Part shown: positions 7,431 to 16,951 of the stretch, one piece after another
Numbering within the stretch: the stretch's first letter is position 1
Layout: each line of letters starts with the position of its first letter
Assembly (NCBI GenBank): GCA_900553355.1
Contig: USDK01000009.1
Location: 1-58,817 of the forward strand
DNA: 58,817 bases
Direction: 5' to 3'
Origin: an uncultured Lachnospiraceae bacterium
GTDB taxonomy: Bacteria > Bacillota > Clostridia > Lachnospirales > Lachnospiraceae
Notes under the pieces: generated by a model
The model's input: the letters and a program-made list of their open reading frames with translations, nothing else
What the model was told of the DNA's origin: nothing
The model's database searches: none
Translations under genes and position numbers: made by a program

Positions 7431-10400
7431 ATGGCATTACAATTCATCTTCGGGCCATCAGGCTCTGGAAAATCTTATGAACTGTATCAAAGCGTGATCC
7501 GGGAATCTATGGAGCATCCGGAACAGAAATTTCTGGTGCTGGTGCCGGAGCAGTTCACTATGCAGACCCAGAAGGATCTGGTGAGCATGCATCCTCGCCG
7601 CGGGATCATGAATATTGACGTCTTAAGCTTCGGGAGAATGGCATACCGTGTGTTTGAAGAGACCGGTGGAGGAAACCTGCCGGTGCTGGACGATGAGGGA
7701 AAGAACCTGATCCTGCGCAAGATTGCCGGAGATTATGAAGATAAGCTCCGTATCCTGAAGGGAAACATGAAAAAGCTGGGCTATATCAGTGAAGTAAAGT
7801 CTGTTATTTCTGAGTTTACCCAGTACGATATCGGTGAAGAAGAGATTGAAAAGGTGATGGAATCGGCAGGAGAAAGCTCCAGGCTTTATTATAAGCTTGG
7901 CGACCTTAAGATTCTGTATCAGGGATTTCAGGAGTATCTGGAAAGCCGTTATATCACTAAGGAAGAGCTGTTGGATGTATTAAGCCGTGAGGTGCCAAAT
8001 TCAGAAATGCTTAAGAACAGTACCGTTGTCCTGGACGGGTTCACCGGATTTACGCCGGTTCAGAACCGCCTGCTGCTGGAACTTTTAAAAACCTGCCGGA
8101 AGGTCTGCGTGACGGTGACCATAGATGAGAGGGAGGACCCGTTTACTTACCGGCATCCCTATCAGCTCTTTGCACTGAGTAAACATATGACTTCCACCCT
8201 GACAGAACTGGCAAAGCAGGCCGGAATCCAGATCTTAGATCCGATACGGCTGTTTGATATGCCGGTACGCCGTTTCCGGGATAATCCGCCCATGGCATTT
8301 CTGGAGAGAAATCTGTTCCGCTATTACAAGAAAGATTCCGCCGGAAAGAGTACCTATCAGGGAGAACAGAAGGCGGTGAGTCTCCATGTGGCCAGGAATC
8401 CCAGAGAAGAGGCGATGGCGGCGGCAGGCAGGATACGGGCTCTGGTGAGAAAAGAACATTATCGTTACCGGGAGATCGGCGTGATCGTCAGCGATATGAA
8501 TGCCTATGGAGATTATCTGAAACGGGCCTTCGATCTGTACGAGATCCCGGTGTTTCTGGATCAGAAAAAGAGCATCCTGTTAAATCCCTTTGTGGAATAT
8601 ATCCGAAGCCTTTTAAATATGGCAGAGCAGAATTTTACCATTGAAAGTGTCTTTCGTTTTCTGCGGACGGATCTGTCAGGATTTACGGCGGCAGAGACGG
8701 ATGCGTTGGAAAATTATGTGATCGGTCTGGGGATAAAAGGATACAAACGTTGGCAGGAGCGATGGATCAGAAGGCTTAAGACGACTACGGAAGAAGACCT
8801 TGAGAAATTCAATCACTGCCGGGTCCGGATGGTAGAAAAAGTAGACGGACTGATGTATATACTGAAGCAGCGCAAAAAAACGGTCCGGGATATTACTATG
8901 GCTGTCTATGAGTTTATGGTGCAGGAGAATCTGCAGGTCAGATTAAAGGCGCAGGAAGAAGAGTTCCAGGAAAGAGGGGAGCAGGCGCTGGCCAGAGAGT
9001 ATGCCCAGGTCTACCGTATCGTGATCGATCTGTTTGATAAATTTGTGGAGCTGTTAGGAGACGAGCCGGTCAGCCTGAAGGAATATGGAAAGCTTCTGGA
9101 CGCCGGCCTGGAAGAAGCCAGGGTGGGAGTGATCCCGCCAAGCCCGGATCAGGTGGTGGCAGGCGATATGGAACGGACCCGTCTCAAAGATATTAAAGCC
9201 TTGCTTTTTGTGGGGGCAAACGATGTATATCTGCCGGGCAGCCTTCTGCGGACAGGCCTTTTGTCCGAACGCGACAGAGACCGGTTCACAAAGGAGCGGC
9301 TGGCTTTATCCCCAGGTGGAAAGGAAAAGGCATATGAGCAGAAGTTTTATCTGTATCTGAATCTGACGAAGCCCTCAAAGCGCCTGGAAATCTTCTACAG
9401 CCGTGTGTCTTCGGAAGGAAAGAGCCTGCGCCCTTCTTATCTCATCCAGGAGATACGAAAAATGTTTCCGGATATCCAGGTACAGGATGAGGAAGCAAGA
9501 ACATTTGTGGAAAAGGAATGGACAAAGGAGCTTGGGATAGAAGAGTGGATCAGCGGACTGCAGAAGATCCGCGCCGGAGTATCCGGAAGCTGGATGGAAT
9601 TGTACCGCTGTTATCGAAGGGATAAGGATTTTCAAAAGGAAATCGGCAGGCTGCTGGAAGCAGGATTTTATCAGCGCCCGGAAGACTCACTGACCGAGAA
9701 GACGGCGAAGCGTCTGTACGGAGAAAAGTTTGAGGACAGTATTACCAGGATTGAAAGGTTTTCGGCCTGCGCATTTTTCCACTTCCTGACCTATGGGCTG
9801 CGGCTCCGGGAACGACAGGAATATGATTTTCAGGCGGTAGATCTGGGAAATATCTGTCATACGGCATTGGAGCATTTTTCCGGGAAGGTGGCAAAGGAGA
9901 GAAAGGACTGGACTGAACTCTCGGAAGAAGAGCGTAAGGATTATATCGACGAAAGTGTAGAAACGGCGGTCGCTGACTATGGGAACAGTGTTTTGTACAG
10001 CAGTGCGCGCAATGAATACATGATCGTACGAATGAAAAAGATGCTGGAGCGCACTGTCTGGGCGCTGACTCGCCAGCTGGCTGCAGGGGACTTCCGCCCA
10101 TCGGCGTATGAACTCAGGTTCCGGGGTGGAAAGATTGACCGTGTCGATACCTGTGTGGATGAAGATAAGGTCTATATTAAAGTTGTGGATTACAAGACCG
10201 GGAAAAAAGCCTTTGATGTGGTGGCCCTGTATCATGGACTTCAGCTGCAGCTGATGGTATATCTGGATGCGGCGGTGGAGATGGCGAAAAAGCAGTATCC
10301 GGGACAGGAGGTGATCCCGGCCGGGGTATTTTATTACCGGATTGAGGATCCGCTGGTAGAAAAGCCGGAGGAAGACACAGACGTCCAGGATCAGATCCTG

Positions 10401-10784
10401 AAGGAACTGAAACCAGACGGGGTGATTAACTGTAAAGACGAGGTGCTGGAGCACCTGGACCATAAACGAGAGGGAGAGTCTCTGGCGGCTCCGGTGAAAT
10501 ATAATAAAAACGGAAGCCTTTCCAGGGCTTCAAAGGCCGTGTCGGAAGAAGAATTTGAAATCATGATGAAGCATGCCGTGCAGAAGGTACAGACTGTCCA
10601 CGAAGAGATCATGACAGGAGAGGTAAGCCCCAGACCGTACCGGAAGGGACAGGAGACGGGATGCGATTACTGCCGGTATCGGAACATCTGTGGATTTGAT
10701 ACGAAATTGCCGGGCTATGAATACCGGGAAATCAGAAAAATGAGCCTGGAGGAGGCAATCGGAGCGATGAAAGGAGAATTGTAA
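7431..10784 (+). CDS. addB: ATP-dependent helicase/nuclease subunit AddB
   Basis: AddB pairs with AddA to resect double-strand breaks and recognise Chi-like sites. The product is 1117 residues from the ATG at 7431, which has GGGAGGA 8 bases upstream; an in-frame TTG at 7413 is less likely. A Walker A motif GPSGSGKS is at residues 8-15. The C-terminal nuclease domain has VVDYKTGKK, and the iron-sulfur staple cysteines are seen in FSACAFFHF and in ETGCDYCRYRNICGF near the end. The AddB helicase domain normally lacks full helicase motifs, as here. addA follows after 3 bases. Confidence 0.95.
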   Translation: MALQFIFGPSGSGKSYELYQSVIRESMEHPEQKFLVLVPEQFTMQTQKDLVSMHPRRGIMNIDVLSFGRMAYRVFEETGGGNLPVLDDEGKNLILRKIAGDYEDKLRILKGNMKKLGYISEVKSVISEFTQYDIGEEEIEKVMESAGESSRLYYKLGDLKILYQGFQEYLESRYITKEELLDVLSREVPNSEMLKNSTVVLDGFTGFTPVQNRLLLELLKTCRKVCVTVTIDEREDPFTYRHPYQLFALSKHMTSTLTELAKQAGIQILDPIRLFDMPVRRFRDNPPMAFLERNLFRYYKKDSAGKSTYQGEQKAVSLHVARNPREEAMAAAGRIRALVRKEHYRYREIGVIVSDMNAYGDYLKRAFDLYEIPVFLDQKKSILLNPFVEYIRSLLNMAEQNFTIESVFRFLRTDLSGFTAAETDALENYVIGLGIKGYKRWQERWIRRLKTTTEEDLEKFNHCRVRMVEKVDGLMYILKQRKKTVRDITMAVYEFMVQENLQVRLKAQEEEFQERGEQALAREYAQVYRIVIDLFDKFVELLGDEPVSLKEYGKLLDAGLEEARVGVIPPSPDQVVAGDMERTRLKDIKALLFVGANDVYLPGSLLRTGLLSERDRDRFTKERLALSPGGKEKAYEQKFYLYLNLTKPSKRLEIFYSRVSSEGKSLRPSYLIQEIRKMFPDIQVQDEEARTFVEKEWTKELGIEEWISGLQKIRAGVSGSWMELYRCYRRDKDFQKEIGRLLEAGFYQRPEDSLTEKTAKRLYGEKFEDSITRIERFSACAFFHFLTYGLRLRERQEYDFQAVDLGNICHTALEHFSGKVAKERKDWTELSEEERKDYIDESVETAVADYGNSVLYSSARNEYMIVRMKKMLERTVWALTRQLAAGDFRPSAYELRFRGGKIDRVDTCVDEDKVYIKVVDYKTGKKAFDVVALYHGLQLQLMVYLDAAVEMAKKQYPGQEVIPAGVFYYRIEDPLVEKPEEDTDVQDQILKELKPDGVINCKDEVLEHLDHKREGESLAAPVKYNKNGSLSRASKAVSEEEFEIMMKHAVQKVQTVHEEIMTGEVSPRPYRKGQETGCDYCRYRNICGFDTKLPGYEYREIRKMSLEEAIGAMKGEL

Positions 10785-10787
10785 GTT

Positions 10788-13700
10788 ATGGGAGTTTCCT
10801 GGACAGAGGAACAACAAAAGGTCATCCGTCTTCGGGACCGGAATATTCTGGTATCCGCGGCGGCCGGTTCTGGGAAGACTGCGGTCCTGGTAGAAAGGAT
10901 CATTACGATGTTGACCAGAGACGAAGATCCGGTGTCTGTGGATGAACTGCTGATCGTAACTTTTACGGAGGCGGCTGCGGCAGAGATGAAGGAAAGGATT
11001 CGCAATGCCATCGAAAAAAAGCTGGAGGAGGATCCGGACAGTGAACATTTAAGACAGCAGGCGACTTTGATCCATAATGCACAGATTACAACAATCCACA
11101 GCTTCTGCCTGTCGGTGATCCGCGATCATTTTCATGCCACCACGCTGGATCCAGGGTTTCGCGTAGGAGAGGAAGGAGAATTAAAGCTTCTCAGACAGGA
11201 TGTACTAAGAGATATGCTGGAGGAAAAGTATCAGGAAGGCTCCAGGGAATTTCTGGACTTTGTATCGGCCTATGGCGGATCCAGAAATGACCGGCGTCTG
11301 GAGGAGTGGATTCTGAAGATCTATGAATTCTCCAGGAGCTATCCGGATGCGTCCGGGTGGCTCAGGGACTGCGTCCGGGCATATGAAGCGGAAGATGCTG
11401 CCGCATTTGAAGAAAGCTCTCTTGCGGCACGGATAAAAGAGAGGACGGAACAGTATCTGAAGGATGCGGAAGAAATGCTGTCAAGAGCACTGGATGTATG
11501 TATGGAAGAAGACGGCCCCGCAGCCTATGAAGGAAATATCAGTCAGGATATGCGGCTGGTAGAGGAGATGAAACAGGCCAGGACTTATGAGGGACTTCAA
11601 AAGAAAATGGCTGCTCTTACATTCTCCAGACTTGCGCCAAATCGGAAAAAAGAGGTGTCGGAGGAAAAAGCTGCCTATGTAAAAGAAGTACGTGATGAAG
11701 TAAAAAAGCTTCTGCAGGATCTGAAAGAACAGTACTATTACCAGGATCTGGAAGAAATGCTTGGCGACCTCAAGGTCTGCAGACCGTTCGTTCAGGTCCT
11801 GACAGAGCTTGTGGAGTCTTTTGCTTCTGAATATCAGGAGGCAAAAGAGAGTCAGAATCTGATCGATTTTTCAGATATGGAGCAGTATGCCCTTCAGATT
11901 CTGACTGAGAAAAAGGACGGAAAGTTTTTCCCCTCTTCCATTGCAGAAGAATATCAGCAGCAGTTCAGGGAGGTCATGATCGATGAATACCAGGACAGCA
12001 ATCTGATCCAGGAGACCATTCTTACCAGTGTTTCTTCCGTGTCCCAGGGCAGATATAATATTTTTATGGTAGGCGACGTGAAGCAAAGCATCTATCGCTT
12101 CCGTCTGTCCCGGCCGGAGCTTTTTATGGAGAAATTCCACACCTATGACCTGGAGGACAGCAAGACGCAGAGGATTGATCTTCATAAAAATTTCCGCAGC
12201 CGTCCGGAGGTACTGGACGGGGCCAACCGGATTTTTCGTCAGATCATGGCAGAGGATCTGGGAGGAGTTGCCTACGATGATCAGGCGGCTCTGTACCCGG
12301 GAGCTGTATATCCAGAGGGGACGGATGCAGATACGGAGATTCTGGTGCTGGACGCTGGGGGTGATGAGGCAAAAGGGATGGAGCGGAAACTGGAGGCACG
12401 CCTGATTGCGGGAAGAATCCGGCGACTGATGGAAGAAGGACAGGTGATGGACAAAGAAAGCGGCCTTCTTCGTCCGGTGAAATACTCTGATATCGTCATA
12501 CTGATCCGGAGCATCCAGGGATATGCGGATGTGTTTGTGGAAGAGCTGGGGAGAGAGGGAATCCCGGCTCATGCAGGCACCAAGGAAGGTTACTTTAAAG
12601 CCAGAGAGATCGGGATCCTTTTAGATTACCTGAGGGTGCTGGATAATTTTGATCAGGATCTCCCACTGGCAGCTGTGCTGACGTCTCCCATCGGTGGATT
12701 TTCAGAAGAAGAGCTGGCAAAGATCCGCAGCGTCAGTAAAGACGTGCCGTTCTATGAAGCTGTCAGCAGATATCCTGAGACGGAGGAGGCAGAAGAGACT
12801 GTCAGCAGAAAGCTGATGACTGTTCTGGAGCAGATCAGAAATTTTCGTAAGATCGTGCCATATACACCGATCCATGAATTGCTCCTTAAAATTCTGGATG
12901 AGACCGGAATCGGAAATGCGATGTCTGCCATGCCTGGCGGAGAGCAGAGGCGGGCAAATCTGGAAATGCTGATTGAAAAGGCCAGGACCTTCGAATCGGC
13001 CAGCTACAAGGGCCTGTTTCATTTTGTCCGCTATATGGAGCAGCTCCAGAAATATAATGTAGACTATGGAGAGGCCAGTATCGAAGACGAACAGTCGGAT
13101 ACGGTGCGGATCATGACAATCCATAAAAGTAAGGGGCTGGAGTTTCCGGTCGTCTTTGTGGCGGGCATGGGGAAAAGGTTCAATATGCAGGATGCAAGGA
13201 GCAGTGCGGCCCTGCATTCTGGTATGGGGATCGGTCTGGATGCGGTGCGCCTGGAAGAACGGACGAAAATGCCCAGTCTGGTAAAAAAAGTGATACAGAA
13301 GGAAGAGATGCTGGACAGTCTGGGAGAAGAACTGAGGGTGCTTTATGTGGCGCTGACCCGCGCAAAGGAGAAACTGATCATCACCGGTACGCTTCCAGAT
13401 GCAGAAAAAAAGATAGCAAGCTATGGGAATGGGAAGAGAGAACGAGAGTCAGTGCTTTCTTTTACCAGAAGAAGCAGGGCAGTTACATACTGGGACTGGA
13501 TCCTTCCGGCGGCAGAAGGGTGTCGAGAAGATGCCCCATTAAAAATCAGGATCGTGGGACCGGAAGAGATTACCGAAGAGGCGGTAGAAGAAGAGACTGC
13601 CGGAAGAATTCTTCGGAAAATGCTGGAGGAATGTGATCTGGAGCAGGAATATGATGCAGATGCAAAAGCAGTGATTGATGAACAGTTTCCTTATAAATAT

Positions 13701-14387
13701 CCCTATGCAGGGAGCCGGCAGCAGAAGATGAAATTTACGGTATCTGAGTTAAAAAAACGGGCTTATCTTATGGAAAATGCCCAGGATGATGCCTGGGATC
13801 TTGGAGAAGAAGTCTATGAGGAACCGGAGGTAGTACCGCTGCTTCCGAAGTTTCTGCAGGAAGAAGAGACTCTGAAAGGGGCGTCCAGAGGTACGGCGTA
13901 TCACAGGGCCATGGAGCTTCTGGATTTTGCGGCCGTATCAGACCTTGCCTCTGTTGCACATTCTCTCAAGGTATATCAGAAACAGGGCAGGATTACGGCC
14001 GAAATGACAGAGTGTATCCGGGCAGAAGATCTCATGGCGTTCCTTGAAAGCCCATGTGGCAGACGAATGCGCCGTGCGGCGAAGGAAGGGCTTCTCTACA
14101 GAGAGCAGCCCTTCGTCCTGGGAATCGATGCCAGGGAACTCTATCCGGAGGAACAGGAAGGAGAGATGCTTCTTGTCCAGGGAATCATTGACGCCTATTT
14201 TGAAGAAAACGGAGAGCTGGTGGTACTGGATTATAAAACAGATCAGATCTTCTCGCCACAGAAGCTGGCTGAAAAGTATCATGCACAGCTTCAGTATTAT
14301 GCCCGGGCTCTGGAACAGATGACCGGAAAAAAGGTTAAAGAAAAAATCATTTATTCCTTTACTATGAAAAAAGAAATACAGGTGTAG
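10788..14387 (+). CDS. addA: ATP-dependent helicase/nuclease subunit AddA
   Basis: A UvrD-like superfamily 1 helicase with a C-terminal RecB-type nuclease; it drives 3'-5' unwinding and cuts the 3' strand in the AddAB complex. The 1199-residue protein has Walker A AAAGSGKTAVLVER near residue 25, the Q-motif WTEEQQKVI, IDEYQDSN as Walker B, KQSIYRFR, MTIHKSKGLEFPVV, and VALTRAKEKL as motif VI. The nuclease motif is VLDYKTDQI near the C-terminus. It is coupled to addB and ends at a GGGGACG palindrome that can act as terminator. Confidence 0.96.
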   Translation: MGVSWTEEQQKVIRLRDRNILVSAAAGSGKTAVLVERIITMLTRDEDPVSVDELLIVTFTEAAAAEMKERIRNAIEKKLEEDPDSEHLRQQATLIHNAQITTIHSFCLSVIRDHFHATTLDPGFRVGEEGELKLLRQDVLRDMLEEKYQEGSREFLDFVSAYGGSRNDRRLEEWILKIYEFSRSYPDASGWLRDCVRAYEAEDAAAFEESSLAARIKERTEQYLKDAEEMLSRALDVCMEEDGPAAYEGNISQDMRLVEEMKQARTYEGLQKKMAALTFSRLAPNRKKEVSEEKAAYVKEVRDEVKKLLQDLKEQYYYQDLEEMLGDLKVCRPFVQVLTELVESFASEYQEAKESQNLIDFSDMEQYALQILTEKKDGKFFPSSIAEEYQQQFREVMIDEYQDSNLIQETILTSVSSVSQGRYNIFMVGDVKQSIYRFRLSRPELFMEKFHTYDLEDSKTQRIDLHKNFRSRPEVLDGANRIFRQIMAEDLGGVAYDDQAALYPGAVYPEGTDADTEILVLDAGGDEAKGMERKLEARLIAGRIRRLMEEGQVMDKESGLLRPVKYSDIVILIRSIQGYADVFVEELGREGIPAHAGTKEGYFKAREIGILLDYLRVLDNFDQDLPLAAVLTSPIGGFSEEELAKIRSVSKDVPFYEAVSRYPETEEAEETVSRKLMTVLEQIRNFRKIVPYTPIHELLLKILDETGIGNAMSAMPGGEQRRANLEMLIEKARTFESASYKGLFHFVRYMEQLQKYNVDYGEASIEDEQSDTVRIMTIHKSKGLEFPVVFVAGMGKRFNMQDARSSAALHSGMGIGLDAVRLEERTKMPSLVKKVIQKEEMLDSLGEELRVLYVALTRAKEKLIITGTLPDAEKKIASYGNGKRERESVLSFTRRSRAVTYWDWILPAAEGCREDAPLKIRIVGPEEITEEAVEEETAGRILRKMLEECDLEQEYDADAKAVIDEQFPYKYPYAGSRQQKMKFTVSELKKRAYLMENAQDDAWDLGEEVYEEPEVVPLLPKFLQEEETLKGASRGTAYHRAMELLDFAAVSDLASVAHSLKVYQKQGRITAEMTECIRAEDLMAFLESPCGRRMRRAAKEGLLYREQPFVLGIDARELYPEEQEGEMLLVQGIIDAYFEENGELVVLDYKTDQIFSPQKLAEKYHAQLQYYARALEQMTGKKVKEKIIYSFTMKKEIQV

Positions 14388-14397
14388 TTTCAATTTC

Positions 14398-14440
14398 ATT
14401 GGGGACGGGGGATTTCTGAAAATCCCCCGTCCCCAATTTT
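14398..14440 (+). terminator. GGGGACG-type palindrome, copy 2, as terminator of addBA
   Basis: 18-base perfect arms (14398-14415 and 14420-14437) with core GGGGACGGGGGATTT and loop ctga are followed by TTT. This gives a strong hairpin 11 bases after addA. The core matches the palindromes at 6273, 25084 and 58307. Confidence 0.8.
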
Positions 14441-14454
14441 ATGGATAATATTTG

Positions 14455-14488
14455 TTGACAAACTATATTATACAACATATAATATAGT
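14455..14488 (+). promoter_or_regulatory. Consensus promoter with overlapping PadR operator
   Basis: TTGACA (14455-14460), exactly 17 bases, TATAAT (14478-14483). An 11-base perfect inverted repeat ACTATATTATA/TATAATATAGT (14462-14472 and 14478-14488, spacer caaca) covers the spacer and -10 box. A bound repressor here would block polymerase, so autoregulation by the PadR protein that follows is likely. Confidence 0.8.
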
Positions 14489-14545
14489 CAAAGAAATAAT
14501 ATTGTAAAATAAAATAATATTATAAACCAGCAAGGGAGTGAGACT

Positions 14546-14869
14546 ATGGTGTTTAATACCGGAGCGGCGCTTCTGGATGCGATCGTGCTGGCTGTTGTAT
14601 CCCGGGAGGAGGAGGGGACATACGGCTATAAGATCACCCAGGACGTACGGAAGGCCATCGATGTATCCGAGTCTACATTGTATCCCGTATTGAGAAGGCT
14701 GCAAAAGGACGGCTGTCTGGAAGTATATGACCGGCAGTTTGACGGCAGGAACCGGCGTTATTATAAGGTGACGCCTCAGGGGATGGCGCAGCTGAACCTG
14801 TATCGGGAGGAGTGGAAAAGCTATTCCAGAAAGATCAGCCAATTATTTGAGGGAGGTGGATCCGAATGA
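14546..14869 (+). CDS. PadR-family transcriptional repressor
   Basis: A 107-residue winged-helix protein. The PadR signatures are the N-terminal LLDAIVLAVVSREEEGTYGYKITQDV and the wing STLYPVLRRLQKDGCLE, ending with RRYYKVTPQGM. Its C-terminus is short, as in the PadR-s1 group. It is the first gene of an operon with HAAS/DUF1700, DUF4097 and PspC-domain genes; such sets are known in Firmicutes as envelope-stress modules. A perfect dyad over its promoter suggests it represses its own operon. It overlaps the next gene by four bases (ATGA). The inducer is unknown. Confidence 0.9.
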   Translation: MVFNTGAALLDAIVLAVVSREEEGTYGYKITQDVRKAIDVSESTLYPVLRRLQKDGCLEVYDRQFDGRNRRYYKVTPQGMAQLNLYREEWKSYSRKISQLFEGGGSE

Positions 14870-15546
14870 ACCGGATTGAATTTATGACAGAGCTTGCATC
14901 ATTATTACAGGATGTTCCGGCAGAAGAGCGAAGAGATGCAATGCAGTATTATAATGACTACTTTGACGATGCCGGAGAAGATCAGGAACAGCAGGTGATC
15001 GAAGAGCTGGAGAGTCCGAAGAAGGTGGCCGAAAAGATTAAGGCAGATATGGCGGGATTCCGCGAGGAGGAAGAAAAACCTAATATGCCTGCCATGAAGG
15101 AGCCGGAGGAACAGAACTATCAGCAGACACCGCCGGGACAGAATGGAGGGAATCAGGCGTCGTCAAAATCTGACCGGACGCTTAAGATTATCCTGATTAT
15201 TGCCATTGTTCTGTGTGCACTGCCCATCATCCTTCCGGTTGGCGGCGGGATTTTGTGCCTGGTTTTGTGTGGGATCATCAGTGTGTTTGCATTGTTTCTG
15301 GCGCTTGTAGTTGCTGCCGCGGCAATCGCCATTACAGGGATTGCCTTGTTTATATCGGGCCTGCTCTGCGTGGTGCCGGAGCTGGCGGTAGGATTTGCAT
15401 TGATGGGCATCGGTATGATTATTACGGTGATCGGTGTGGCAGCGTTTGTGGGGGCTGTGAAGCTTTGTGCCGTGGCAATCCCGGGGATCTGCCGGGGAAT
15501 TGTATGGATCTTAAGAAGGCCGTTTCAGAGAAAGGCGGTGGGATAA
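14866..15546 (+). CDS. HAAS/DUF1700-domain membrane protein
   Basis: 226 residues. The N-terminal ~65 residues (FMTELASLLQDVPAEERRDAMQYYNDYFDDA... ESPKKVAEKI) form the HAAS/DUF1700 domain. This domain is commonly encoded next to PadR regulators and is thought to mediate signalling between them and membrane partners. A Pro/Gln-rich linker follows (about 70-105). Then there are three or four hydrophobic segments rich in Gly, Ala and Ile, and a short basic tail. The start overlaps padR. Its role in sensing is inferred from family context. Confidence 0.85.
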   Translation: MNRIEFMTELASLLQDVPAEERRDAMQYYNDYFDDAGEDQEQQVIEELESPKKVAEKIKADMAGFREEEEKPNMPAMKEPEEQNYQQTPPGQNGGNQASSKSDRTLKIILIIAIVLCALPIILPVGGGILCLVLCGIISVFALFLALVVAAAAIAITGIALFISGLLCVVPELAVGFALMGIGMIITVIGVAAFVGAVKLCAVAIPGICRGIVWILRRPFQRKAVG

Positions 15547-15549
15547 GTT

Positions 15550-16401
15550 ATGAAAAAAGGATGGAAGATATTCTGGATGATATGTGGGATCGTTGCAGGA
15601 GCAGGCGTTCTGTTCTGCGTGATCGGCCTGGCTCTCGGCGTGACGACAGATAAGATCAGACTCCGGGTAGGTCATGGAATCGGTATTGTTGCGGATGAGG
15701 ACGATGTCAGTCGTGCAGAAGATATCAGAGAGACTTACAGGGGGGTAAAGAAGATAGATGCCTTTGTATATGCCGGGACTGTAGAAATTATTCCAGGGGA
15801 CGTGGAAGAGGTTACGGTAGAGACAGACGGAATCAGTGAAGTGCTGGGATTCCAGACCAGTATGGATGGAGACGAATTAAAAATCACTACCAGGGACCAT
15901 CTTTGGAGAACCAACCATGTGGGAATAGGAACAATCTATATCTATATTCCACAGGATATGGTTCTGGACGATCTGTCCATGGAACTGGGGATGGGCAGCC
16001 TTTATATGGAAAACATCTGTGCAGAAAAAATGTCTGTGGATGCCGGGACAGGAGAGGCACAGCTCTATGATGTCCAGGCGTCAGAAGCACAGCTTCAGTG
16101 TGGTGTGGGAAGTGTTACCGGAAGCGGCTGCATTTCCAGAAAGCTGGATATCGATGTGGGGGTCGGAGATCTGGAATTTACCGCGGCAGGAAATGAAGGG
16201 GATTACGACTATGACATCGACGTGGGTGTCGGAGACGTTCAGTGCGGAGCGGAAGACTTCTCAGGCCTTGGGGCGACACACCAGATCGACAATGGAGCCG
16301 GCCGGACGATTTCGGTCGACTGCGGAGCCGGGTCAGCAGTCATAAACTTTGACGGAACCAGTCATCATGAATGGAAGGAGGGACATCACCATGGATACTA
16401 A
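15550..16401 (+). CDS. DUF4097-family beta-repeat envelope protein
   Basis: 283 residues with one N-terminal membrane helix (about 7-30). An extracellular region with repeating short beta strands follows, typified by DVGVGDLEF and DVGVGDVQC repeats, the right-handed beta-helix-like pattern of DUF4097 (related to the LiaF C-terminal region). The C-terminal tail is rich in His (TSHHEWKEGHHHGY), which could bind metal, though this is speculative. It starts 3 bases after the HAAS gene. Its 3' end overlaps the PspC gene by 11 bases. It probably belongs to a cell-envelope stress module with PadR, HAAS and PspC. Confidence 0.82.
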   Translation: MKKGWKIFWMICGIVAGAGVLFCVIGLALGVTTDKIRLRVGHGIGIVADEDDVSRAEDIRETYRGVKKIDAFVYAGTVEIIPGDVEEVTVETDGISEVLGFQTSMDGDELKITTRDHLWRTNHVGIGTIYIYIPQDMVLDDLSMELGMGSLYMENICAEKMSVDAGTGEAQLYDVQASEAQLQCGVGSVTGSGCISRKLDIDVGVGDLEFTAAGNEGDYDYDIDVGVGDVQCGAEDFSGLGATHQIDNGAGRTISVDCGAGSAVINFDGTSHHEWKEGHHHGY

Positions 16402-16579
16402 AAGGCTGTATCGTTCGAGAAATAATCGGATTATCTGCGGCGTGTGCGGCGGAATCGGGGAGTATTTTAATGTGGATCCTACTGTGATCCGGCTTCTTCT
16501 TGTTTTGTTTGCCTGCACGGGAAGCGGAATACTGGCTTACTTTATCGCTGCGGTTATCATGCCGGAACAGCAGGGATAG
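16391..16579 (+). CDS. PspC-domain small membrane protein
   Basis: 62 residues. The sequence KRLYRSRNNRIICGVCGGIGEYFNVDPTVIR is the classic PspC N-terminal motif, followed by one membrane helix (LLLVLFACTGSGILAYFIAAVIM). The ATG at 16391 is chosen because GGAGGG lies 9 bases upstream; the longer frame from 16349 has none. It overlaps the DUF4097 gene end. PspC domains act in phage-shock-type envelope stress responses, in line with the operon around it. Confidence 0.88.
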   Translation: MDTKRLYRSRNNRIICGVCGGIGEYFNVDPTVIRLLLVLFACTGSGILAYFIAAVIMPEQQG

Positions 16580-16601
16580 ATAGATACAGGTATAAAAGCC
16601 G

Positions 16602-16646
16602 CAGCACCTGTCAATACTTATAAAAAAATGAAAGGGGCAGGTGCTG
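16602..16646 (+). promoter_or_regulatory. Inverted repeat enclosing the ribosome binding site of the spore-protein gene
   Basis: CAGCACCTG (16602-16610) and CAGGTGCTG (16638-16646) are perfect complements. The right arm ends exactly at the base before the ATG at 16647, and the AAAGGGG ribosome site lies in the loop. It may limit translation, but this is inference. Confidence 0.45.
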
Positions 16647-16841
16647 ATGGCAGGAAAGAAAGAACGTCCGCTCAAGCGAGACGAGCTGACGGAAGAAGAA
16701 AAAATGAAATACGAGATCGCAGAGGAACTGGGCCTTCTGGATCAGGTAATGGCAGAAGGCTGGAAGTCTTTGTCGTCCAAAGAGACCGGAAGGATCGGAG
16801 GACTGATGACCAAGCGCCGCAGAGAGGAGAAGAAAAAGTAA
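16647..16841 (+). CDS. Minor small acid-soluble spore protein, alpha/beta type (probable)
   Basis: 64 residues, highly charged. The middle part KYEIAEELGLLDQVMAEGWKSLSSKETGRIGGLMTKR matches the alpha/beta-type SASP pattern: an EIA germination-protease site, the GW turn, and the GxxGGxM DNA-binding segment. The ATG at 16647 is preferred over a GTG at 16641 because of the distance from AAAGGGG. Such proteins coat and protect spore DNA and would be made in the forespore under sigma-G; I do not see a convincing sigma-G promoter. It follows the PspC gene by 67 bases. Confidence 0.7.
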   Translation: MAGKKERPLKRDELTEEEKMKYEIAEELGLLDQVMAEGWKSLSSKETGRIGGLMTKRRREEKKK

Positions 16842-16951
16842 CAGAAATATTAAAAATATTAAGAAGTATGAACATTTCGTAATAACAGTTGAAAAGGAAA
16901 AATCCATTTGCTATAATCGAAAAACTGGTAAATATGTAAGTGGGTGAAGGC

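Noticed and set aside
9687..10463. 258-codon minus-strand frame opposite addB
   Set aside because: Antisense shadow with no recognisable domain.
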